This document shows, one piece after another, positions 8,884-15,341 of a stretch of 55,922 nucleotides of DNA (positions are counted from its first letter, which is position 1; each line of letters starts with the position of its first letter). This DNA is from CAZNXJ01 sp964577115 (GTDB lineage: Bacteria > Planctomycetota > Planctomycetia > Pirellulales > Pirellulaceae), in contig CAZNXJ010000033.1 in NCBI GenBank assembly GCA_964577115.1, positions 1 to 55,922 on the forward strand. The letters run 5' to 3'. A program made the translations under genes and the position numbers. The notes beneath the pieces were generated by a model that searched no databases, was not told the origin of the DNA, and worked only from the letters and a program-made list of their open reading frames with translations.

Positions 8884-11271
8884 TTATTTCCTCCTTGGTG
8901 GCTCCTCGGATTCCGCAAAACGCAGTTGACCTTGGGCCGGGGAGTCAGAGAAGAACTGCACGACGCGTGCAAACTGTTCACCGCCCGCCCGCTCTTCGCG
9001 CCAGCGCTGACGAATCTGCTCGCAAGCGGATTCGGTGAGTTGCCAGGAGAGCGGCGCTTCGGTGCTGAGCGCGAAGTTGGCAACTTCGAGCTGGACGGGT
9101 GGATTGCTGCCGCGCGTCCAACGATCCTGAAACAACTGAAACAACTGGTCATTGCGAGCGATCTGGTTGGCCTGCGAGGCGTTCATCAGCGCGAGCAGCG
9201 GGCCGAGCGTCGTGTAGGTCCAACCGTCCTTGCCTTCATACATCGAGTCGTCCACGAAGTTCGGTTCGCGGATGCTGATCCGCACGAGCAGCAACTTGGG
9301 GCGGCGGCCGCTGGATGTGTACGCCGGCAAGATCGAATTGAGCCACTCGATCATGCTCGTCATGCCGTAGTTGTCGAGGTACGCGCCGTCGGCAATGTGG
9401 AATTCCGGCCCGCCCGAATCGGGCGAGGCGCGAGAGATCGGCGTGACATAGGGGAAGGTGGCGGACAAGCGGGCTGCCGTCACGACCTCGAGATCCCGGC
9501 CGTCGTACAGGTTTAGGAAACTGTGATGCGAACGGAAACGCACACCGGCTCCCGGACCGCGCACATCCACGGGCGTCAGTAGAAACTGCCGCCCGCTCTC
9601 GACGGCGGTGGCATCGAGCAGCGGGACGGGCATTTCGCCCCGCGCGATCCTCGCGCGCCAGCCCCACAATGTTTCGTCGCGGTGACGCAGCTGGCCGCGC
9701 CAGGCCTCCTGAAGGGCCCAGCCGCGGTCGAGGTAGGGCGTACTTTTGAGTAACGGTGGAGCGAGCAGCCGCCACATGTCCGGGTAAGCGACACCCCACG
9801 CCATGGCTCGCATGCTCGAGCGGCTCGCCGCCGCGCGGATTCGAGCCAGCTCGGCAGCGTCGCGCTGCTGAAACGCGGAGAAGCCGTCGAGGTAGTACAT
9901 GACGGCGACGCTGCCGCCCGAGGCGGCGCTGAGCGCATGCAGGGACTGGACGAACGGAGCTCCGATCGCCTCTTCGAGTCCGGTCAGTACTTCCACGCCC
10001 CAGGCGGCGGCTGCGATCCCGCCGCCGCTAATGACGACGACGGTCATGCGATCCCCCTCCGGCTCGCGTGCCTGCCGCCAGGCTTCCAGAGCCTGTTCGG
10101 GAGTCAGCGACGGTGCGGCCGCGACGCGTTCGGGATCGACCGGCCGAGTGACATAGTAGTGATCGGTTTCCGAAAGCGCATACAGCGAGAGGGCTCCGAA
10201 ACCGAGCGCCAGCACGACGGGCACGCGCCAGCGATCGAAAAAGAATGCAGCGGCGGGCAGGCCCCAGGCAGCAAGCATAAACACGTTCATGATGTAGCCG
10301 AGCGACGGGAAGTAGTCGTTCCAGCCGCCCGCCGGGCGGAAGGCAAAGCCCACCAGTCCGTAGGTACAGAGGACGAGCAGCATCAGCGTAGCAGCCAGCA
10401 TGTGGCCGGGCAGGGGACGCTGCCGTTCTTCGTCGTAGTATCCGGGACCGAGAATCCGCAGCAGGGCCTCCATCAGGATGCCGCCCTCGGGCGGCTCATC
10501 CGGATCTTCGTGACGCCGGAGGAGCCGCCGCCATTTGGAACCATCGAGCAGCAGCGTGGACGGTGGCACGCACGCTGGCACAATCGCTTCCCGCTGCCAG
10601 CTCGTAATGAACAGCGTCAGCCAGGCGGCCGCCAGCCCGCATAGCACTGCGGCCAGGCCGCCCGTCCACTCGCGAGAACACGCCAGGCAAAAACCGATCG
10701 TCGGCGCGGTCAATAGCGCGAACAGCTCTTCCTTCCAAGGCCGCAAACGATCCAGGTACTCGCGGCGCGGCCGCAGCGGCTCTCCGCCAAAGCGGCTCGG
10801 CCCGTGGATGCACGTCATCTGCACGCTGACCATCAACGACCAGGCAGCCAGCAGCCCCATCCACGTGATATAGAACAGCTCGCTGGCACTCACATAAAAC
10901 AGCGAATCGAGAAGCCGGCGGAGCTGAAAGACGGCGACGGGCGGGAACGCCACCAGCGCGATCCCGATCAGGATCTGAAAGCGCAGGTATATCGCGTAGC
11001 GCAGCGTTGTTTCCCAGGAGTTCTCGAACAGCCGATCGTGCAACCGGCGCACGAGCCCGCGCTGGCGTGTGAGGACGCTGAGCAGTACACCCAATACACT
11101 AAACGCGAGAAAAAATGCGAGCGCTCGGTGATGCCGCTCGGGATACTCGGCATGCGAAGTCATCCCGGCGACGAGCAGCGCCAGGCCCGCGGCAAGCTCT
11201 GTCGATATTACGAGCATCGACAGCCTGCGCGCCATGCGGAAATCCCCGCGATCTCTGTCCGGCGAGGCCAT
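8884..11271 (-). CDS. polytopic membrane protein with patatin-like phospholipase domain
   Basis: About 795 residues. The first half holds roughly eight to ten hydrophobic helices. The C-terminal half is a patatin-type acyl hydrolase: oxyanion-hole loop VVVISGGGIAAAAWG (near 416), nucleophile elbow SAASGGSV with candidate Ser near 451 (AASGG, degenerate relative to GxSxG), and DGAYLDNYG with candidate catalytic Asp near 628. The family hydrolyses membrane lipids, and here the active domain would be tethered to the membrane. The start is ambiguous: ATG at 11271 (MASPDRD), or 11235 (MARRLSM) just before the first helix; the longest ORF begins at 11400. The direction of the nucleophile motif supports serine hydrolase activity but does not prove it. 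Confidence 0.72.
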   Translation of the reverse strand: MASPDRDRGDFRMARRLSMLVISTELAAGLALLVAGMTSHAEYPERHHRALAFFLAFSVLGVLLSVLTRQRGLVRRLHDRLFENSWETTLRYAIYLRFQILIGIALVAFPPVAVFQLRRLLDSLFYVSASELFYITWMGLLAAWSLMVSVQMTCIHGPSRFGGEPLRPRREYLDRLRPWKEELFALLTAPTIGFCLACSREWTGGLAAVLCGLAAAWLTLFITSWQREAIVPACVPPSTLLLDGSKWRRLLRRHEDPDEPPEGGILMEALLRILGPGYYDEERQRPLPGHMLAATLMLLVLCTYGLVGFAFRPAGGWNDYFPSLGYIMNVFMLAAWGLPAAAFFFDRWRVPVVLALGFGALSLYALSETDHYYVTRPVDPERVAAAPSLTPEQALEAWRQAREPEGDRMTVVVISGGGIAAAAWGVEVLTGLEEAIGAPFVQSLHALSAASGGSVAVMYYLDGFSAFQQRDAAELARIRAAASRSSMRAMAWGVAYPDMWRLLAPPLLKSTPYLDRGWALQEAWRGQLRHRDETLWGWRARIARGEMPVPLLDATAVESGRQFLLTPVDVRGPGAGVRFRSHHSFLNLYDGRDLEVVTAARLSATFPYVTPISRASPDSGGPEFHIADGAYLDNYGMTSMIEWLNSILPAYTSSGRRPKLLLVRISIREPNFVDDSMYEGKDGWTYTTLGPLLALMNASQANQIARNDQLFQLFQDRWTRGSNPPVQLEVANFALSTEAPLSWQLTESACEQIRQRWREERAGGEQFARVVQFFSDSPAQGQLRFAESEEPPRRK

Positions 11272-11538
11272 CCGAGGCCCCGTCCAGTTGGAAGCGTCCT
11301 TGCTTGCCCGCCGTTCGCCGCGACGTCGCACACCGGGCGGGCTCCGGTCAAAGTGCCGCCACCTTATTTCGGCCGCCGCGGCCGAAAAGTTGAGCCGCAC
11401 CGGACAGAAAACGCTTCAAGCGTCTCGAGGGGGCGTCATAACCGGACCAGGACAACGCTTCTTTTCACCGCCCCGATCGAGGGCAAGCGGCGGTCGCGGC
11501 GAGCGAATCGCTCGAGAAGCGAAGACAAGAAAAAAACC
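11272..11538. other. intergenic region without a recognised gene
   Basis: Divergent spacer between the patatin gene and the HTH/zinc-ribbon gene. Codon-like GC-rich sequence continues upstream of the patatin start, but I see no independent gene. The right end passes into the promoter at 11539. Confidence 0.5.
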
Positions 11539-11567
11539 TTGCATGACTTACTGTACAGTTGTACACT
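11539..11567 (+). promoter_or_regulatory. sigma70 promoter overlapped by a palindromic operator
   Basis: The -35 TTGCAT (11539-11544) and -10 TACACT (11562-11567) are exactly 17 nt apart. The spacer and -10 are overlapped by two copies of the self-palindromic hexamer TGTACA (11552-11557 and 11560-11565) separated by GT. This arrangement suits repression by a dimeric HTH protein, possibly the product of the gene that follows. Confidence 0.55.
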
Positions 11568-11621
11568 ATCGCTCAATGCAATGGCCCTTCTCGATGTCCC
11601 TGCTCAGGAGTTGGATTCACG

Positions 11622-11891
11622 ATGGTCTCCAACGAACAGATTCAGCGAGTGCACGAGCTGGCTCGGCAGCGATTTTCTCAGCGCGCGATCAGCCGCATGG
11701 CGGGCGTCTCACGCGACACGGTGCGGCGGATTCTGACGGGTAAGCGACAGATCATGCACATGATTGCACCCGTGCGGTTGCCCGCCCCGAATTGCTCGCG
11801 GCCCCCGCGCCGCTGTCCGGGGTGCGGTGCTCGCGTGTTTATGCCATGCCTGGCGTGCGGAGTCCGGAACCTGAAGCACGCACCCCAGTAG
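11622..11891 (+). CDS. small HTH + zinc-ribbon DNA-binding protein
   Basis: An 89-residue protein. Residues about 6-40 form a helix-turn-helix (RQRFSQRAISRMAGVSRDTV) of the type in resolvase and IS21-like transposase N-termini. Residues 65-79 carry a CxxC...CxxC zinc knuckle (Cys65, Cys68, Cys76, Cys79). No catalytic domain follows, so it is not a transposase. The ATG at 11622 has AGGAG about 10 nt upstream; the longer ORF from 11559 would start inside the promoter. Likely a transcription regulator, possibly autoregulatory through the TGTACA pair. I believe similar small proteins recur in planctomycete genomes, but cannot verify this here. Confidence 0.65.
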   Translation: MVSNEQIQRVHELARQRFSQRAISRMAGVSRDTVRRILTGKRQIMHMIAPVRLPAPNCSRPPRRCPGCGARVFMPCLACGVRNLKHAPQ

Positions 11892-12136
11892 TGTGACAGC
11901 GCGTTGCAGTGCGCTTGGCAGGTGGTTAGCATGAGCCGGCGGTAAAAAATTTCCGGTTGTGCGAACTTTGCGGATCGTGCAGGGCAGCACGGCCGCGCGG
12001 ATTGGTGGGACTGCGATTCGGCTGCAAGCTGTCCCCGTCCGCGCCCGATATCGTCAGGGGATGCTTACCACGAATGCCACGGGAACCGGCAATGGAGTTC
12101 CGGTTTCTTGGACCGCAAATACGGAGGAGTTGAGCG

Positions 12137-12975
12137 ATGAAGCGGGAAGTCAATCGTTGGCTATTGGTTGGTGTGGCGCTCATGCTGATCTTCACGACGA
12201 TCAGCGCCGAAGCGGGTCAGCGCCGGATGGCTTGGCGCGCCCGTCGCGCGGCACGGCTGCATCGCTGCGTGCCGGTGCGAGTCGCCTACTGCCGCCCGGT
12301 CGTTGTGCAATATGGCTGCTGCGTCATCGANNNNNNNNNNNNNNNNNNNNNNNNNNNNNNNNNNNNNNNNNNNNNNNNNNNNNNNNNNNNNNNNNNNNNN
12401 NNNNNNNNNNNNNNNNNNNNNNNNNNNNNNTGCGAGTCGCCTACTGCCGCCCGGTCGTTGTGCAATATGGCTGCTGCGTCATCGACGGCTGCGTCGTCGA
12501 TAGCGGCTACGGGAAATCCGCACCGCATGCCGGGGACACGTATGAAGGCAGCGAGCTGGCTCCGGTGCCGGCGGAACCGCCCGCCGATTACCCCGAGCCG
12601 CCCCCGGACGCCGAGTTGCGATTTGAGGACGACGCGCCGACGACTCCGCCGCCTCCTCCGCCGCCCGCTCCGGCCGAGCGTTCGCCGAGCGACCTGCGCC
12701 CCGAGCGCCCGATGACTCCCGCGCCGCAGGCCAATGAACAGCCGAGTGCCAGAGAGCCGGCCGAACCCGCGCTCGAAGAACCGGCCTCGCCCGCTCCGGA
12801 AACGCCAGCCCCGGAATCGCCGGACGCCGAAATGCCCGCGCCGGACAGCGACGCCTCGCCGTTCGACGACCTGGAGCTCGATGAGCTGGATCTCGAAGAG
12901 CGTGATACGCCGGCCGACGAAGAGCTCCGCTTCGAGGACCTCTTTGAAGGACTTCCGGCGGAGCCGACCGAGTAA
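12137..12975 (+). CDS. secreted Cys/Pro/Glu-rich protein, broken by an assembly gap
   Basis: It starts at the ATG at 12137 behind GGAG, with signal peptide MKREVNRWLLVGVALMLIF and more. A Cys-containing segment (YCRPVVVQYGCCVIDGC) is followed by a long Pro/Ala/Glu-rich, acidic tail probably without fold, in which ELRFED occurs twice (ELRFEDDA and ELRFEDLF). The 100-N run at 12331-12430 breaks the frame: the N-terminal part is in the frame of 12137 and the rest in the frame ending at 12975. Removing one copy of the 55-nt duplicated flank together with the N run (155 nt) puts both halves in one frame and gives 227 residues. Function unknown; cell-envelope location is inferred from the signal peptide. 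Confidence 0.65.
12276..12330 (+). repeat. 55-nt direct duplicate, left copy flanking the N run
   Basis: Identical over all 55 nt to 12431-12485. It ends exactly at the first N, while its partner begins exactly after the last N. This is the signature of two contig ends that share an assembler k-mer and were not merged, not of a biological repeat. Confidence 0.9.
12331..12430. other. scaffold gap of exactly 100 N
   Basis: One hundred undetermined bases, the default size for a gap of unknown length. The identical 55-nt flanks and the restored frame on collapse suggest no real sequence is missing. Confidence 0.95.
12431..12485 (+). repeat. 55-nt direct duplicate, right copy flanking the N run
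   Basis: Right-hand partner of 12276-12330. Its downstream sequence continues the coding frame once one copy and the N run are removed. Confidence 0.9.
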
Positions 12976-13048
12976 ACCAAGTAAAAGGGACGGCGCGCCG
13001 ATTGGCCGACGACGCGCTGGCCAGCGATCCCCCATCGACGATGGACGA

Positions 13049-13093
13049 CGGGAAGAGCCCGATTCCGATGGCTCTTCCCGTTTCTCGTTTCTT
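13049..13093 (+). terminator. rho-independent terminator
   Basis: A perfect 11-bp stem CGGGAAGAGCC / GGCTCTTCCCG (13049-13059 and 13070-13080) with a 10-nt loop is followed by the T-rich run TTTCTCGTTTCTT. It ends the secreted-protein transcript. The converging regulator gene stops at 13169. Confidence 0.8.
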
Positions 13094-13168
13094 GCCCTTC
13101 GTCGCTCGCCTTCACGCCGCGCCCCACTCCCATGCCGCCGGGCGGGATCGGTACGCACTACGTGCTCG

Positions 13169-13852
13169 TCACGACGACTCGTGTTCGGGGTCGTCGACGG
13201 TGGTAACAATGAGCTTCTCGGAGGCTTCTTGGGCCAGCGCGGCTTCCCGCTCGCCAATGCGGATATGCACCGCGCCGGTGGCCGACCGGCGGCTGGCAAG
13301 CGTTCCTTCAGCGCCGAGCGGCAAGCCGCAGTCGCTCAGGTAACGCAGGAATTCGGGGGACTGATCGAGAACGCGCACGAGCCGGAAGGGCCGGCCCGTT
13401 TCCCAGTTCGAGAGAGGCCAACCGCCCGTATGCCGCACCGTCCCGTCGCTCGCGGGAATCGGGTCGCCATGCGGATCGACCGCCGGGAAGCCAAGATATT
13501 CGTCAATGCGGTCGATCAACAGATCGCTGACGGCATGTTCCATGTTCTCCGCTTCGTCGTGGACTTCGTCCCACGACAAGTCGAGCGTCCGGACGAGGAA
13601 CAGTTCGATCAGGCGATGCCGGCGCAGGACGCGCAAAGCCAGCAGTCGGCCGGCTTCCGTTAATCGCACGCCCTCGTAGGGCCGGTATTCGGCAAGCCCC
13701 GCGTCACTCAGCGTCTTGAGCATGCTGGTCACCGTGCCGGGCGAAACGACCAACCGCCCGGCGATATCGCCCGTCGACGCGAGCGCCTTCCCTTCGTGGG
13801 CGCAGGTTAGGTAGATAGCCTTAACGTAGTTCTCGATGGTTAGGCTGGGCAC
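13169..13852 (-). CDS. DtxR/MntR-family metal-dependent transcriptional regulator
   Basis: A 227-residue repressor of iron or manganese genes. Domains: N-terminal winged HTH (LTIENYVKAIYL at 4-15, recognition region VVSPGTVTSMLKTL), dimerisation/metal domain with ligand candidates His79, Glu83, His98, Glu102 and His106 (RRHRLIELFL, HDEAENMEHAVS), and a C-terminal FeoA/SH3-like domain (about 150-220). The GTG at 13852 is chosen because it gives the canonical DtxR start and length; the ORF open to 13945 would add 31 unrelated residues. It lies divergent from mch. Whether it senses Fe or Mn cannot be settled. No obvious metal transporter is adjacent. Confidence 0.88.
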   Translation of the reverse strand: MPSLTIENYVKAIYLTCAHEGKALASTGDIAGRLVVSPGTVTSMLKTLSDAGLAEYRPYEGVRLTEAGRLLALRVLRRHRLIELFLVRTLDLSWDEVHDEAENMEHAVSDLLIDRIDEYLGFPAVDPHGDPIPASDGTVRHTGGWPLSNWETGRPFRLVRVLDQSPEFLRYLSDCGLPLGAEGTLASRRSATGAVHIRIGEREAALAQEASEKLIVTTVDDPEHESS

Positions 13853-14027
13853 ATCGCGCTCCCATTCATGAATGGCGGCCCATTCTAGGAGCCTTATGTC
13901 CGCAGGCCAAGCATTTGTTCGGCCCGGTTGCCCCCGAAACCGCAATATTCAATAAAGGACGCTCGCAACACCTTCCGAGTCCCCCGTCTTTGGCGTCCTT
14001 CCACCCTTATCCTATCCCACGTCTCCC

Positions 14028-14981
14028 ATGCGTTCGCTCAGCCAATCCGCGCTACAGCTTTGTGAATCCGGCCTCGTCCATGCTGAGCGCATGAACGTAG
14101 TGGTCTCGTCGCCCAAAGATTCGGCGCGGGTGATCGACTGCGGTGTCGCCGCGCCGGGGGGGCTGGCTGCGGGATTGTGGTTGGCCGAGCTCTGCATGTC
14201 CGGGCTTGGTTCGGCGTCCCTGGTTCCTGGCGATTCGGCCGTGTGGCCCGGTCCGGCCATCTCCGTATACACCGACGCTCCGGTGACGGCCTGTCTGGCG
14301 TCCCAGTACGCCGGCTGGCGCATCACGGGCGATGGAGGCAAATATTTCGCGATGGGGTCAGGCCCCATGCGCGCGGTCGCGGGCGAAGAAGTCTTGTTCG
14401 ACGACATTGGTTGCCGCGAGACGGCGTCCGCAACTTTAGGCGTGCTCGAAGCGAGCGAGTTGCCGAGTGCCGAGACGTGCCGAGCGGTGGCGGAGAAGTG
14501 CGGCATTGGGCCGGCTGAGCTGACGCTGGCCGTGGCCCGCACAGCGAGCCTGGCGGGCAGCGTGCAGGTCGTCGCGCGCAGCGTGGAAACAGCGCTGCAC
14601 AAGCTACATGAGCTGAAGTTTGACGTGCGGCGAGTGCGTGCGGCTCATGGCACAGCTCCGCTGCCTCCGATCGCCGCCAACGATCTTGACGCCATCGGCC
14701 GCACGAATGACGCAATCCTTTACGGTGCTCACGTGACGCTCTGGGTGGACGGCGACGACGACGCGCTCGAACACGTGGGTGCTCAAGCACCCAGCAGCGC
14801 GTCGCGGGATTACGGGCAGACGTTCGGCCGGTTGTTCGCTCAGTACGACTACGACTTCTACCGGATAGATCCGCTGTTGTTCAGTCCCGCTCGAATCACA
14901 ATCAATAATGTGACGACGGGGCGCGTGTGGCACTTCGGCGAGCTGCGTCCGGACATTCTGCGTCAATCCTTCGGCGGCTGA
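14028..14981 (+). CDS. mch: methenyltetrahydromethanopterin cyclohydrolase
   Basis: A 317-residue enzyme, the usual Mch size. It interconverts methenyl-H4MPT and formyl-H4MPT in cytoplasmic C1 transfer. Recognised by family stretches such as IDCGVAAPGGLAAGLWLAE, the GDGGKYFAMGSGPMRA region (about 104-119) and the C-terminal NNVTTGRVWHFGE. In bacteria it serves formaldehyde oxidation or detoxification; in planctomycetes the physiological role is unsettled. Here mch stands alone, divergent from a DtxR-type regulator, and is separated from ftr by 39 kb. It ends 109 nt before the SRP RNA. Confidence 0.93.
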   Translation: MRSLSQSALQLCESGLVHAERMNVVVSSPKDSARVIDCGVAAPGGLAAGLWLAELCMSGLGSASLVPGDSAVWPGPAISVYTDAPVTACLASQYAGWRITGDGGKYFAMGSGPMRAVAGEEVLFDDIGCRETASATLGVLEASELPSAETCRAVAEKCGIGPAELTLAVARTASLAGSVQVVARSVETALHKLHELKFDVRRVRAAHGTAPLPPIAANDLDAIGRTNDAILYGAHVTLWVDGDDDALEHVGAQAPSSASRDYGQTFGRLFAQYDYDFYRIDPLLFSPARITINNVTTGRVWHFGELRPDILRQSFGG

Positions 14982-15011
14982 AGCTTTCGGAATAGCCGCA
15001 CGGGGACAAAT

Positions 15012-15039
15012 GGGCGGCAGAGCCTCCCGCCGCCCTTTG
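15012..15039 (+). terminator. weak terminator after mch
   Basis: A 7-bp perfect stem GGGCGGC (15012-15018) / GCCGCCC (15029-15035) is followed by only TTT. It partly overlaps the -35 of the SRP RNA promoter. Confidence 0.45.
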
Positions 15040-15065
15040 ACGTGAGGCACGGCGGAGCGTACAAC
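15037..15065 (+). promoter_or_regulatory. sigma70 promoter of the SRP RNA
   Basis: TTGACG (15037-15042), a 17-nt spacer, then TACAAC (15060-15065): a near-consensus promoter with a predicted start near 15072, about 20 nt before the first base of the closing stem. Confidence 0.65.
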
Positions 15066-15090
15066 TTGGATGTCCGTGATGCGAGTGGCA

Positions 15091-15202
15091 GCGTGCGGTG
15101 AGAGGAGGCCCTTGCGAGGGGGAACCGTGAACCGGGTCAGGCCCGAAAGGGAGCAGCCCTAAGCGGGGTACCTTTGTGCGAGGGTCTCTTCCCACCGCAC
15201 GC
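15091..15202 (+). ncRNA. ffs: signal recognition particle RNA, bacterial small (4.5S-like) type
   Basis: The ends GCGTGCGGTG (15091-15100) and CACCGCACGC (15193-15202) pair perfectly. At the tip is the universally conserved domain IV, GGGTCAGGCCCGAAAGGGAG followed by CAGCC, with the GGAA-type loop and Ffh-binding internal loops. A run of nine T follows at 15203-15211 and acts as terminator. Position immediately upstream of dnaX matches a frequent bacterial arrangement. Confidence 0.92.
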
Positions 15203-15341
15203 TTTTTTTTTGATTTTCGTAACAGTTCGTCCATTGCCCGGTAGTTCGGCGCGCGGTCTGCAGTGTCGGGACGGGAACGTGCGTGGGATGCCCGGCGGAT
15301 GGCCGCTGCGTTGCCCCCCGCTCTGAACCCTGACACGCTTT

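Noticed and set aside
11622..11891. HTH protein as an insertion-sequence remnant
   Set aside because: The gene is complete with its own start, ribosome-binding site, promoter and zinc knuckle; no inverted repeats or transposase remnants flank it.
12331..12430. N run as a possible unresolved biological repeat
   Set aside because: Exact 55-nt identity of both flanks, default 100-N length and restoration of the frame on collapse fit a scaffolding artefact better.
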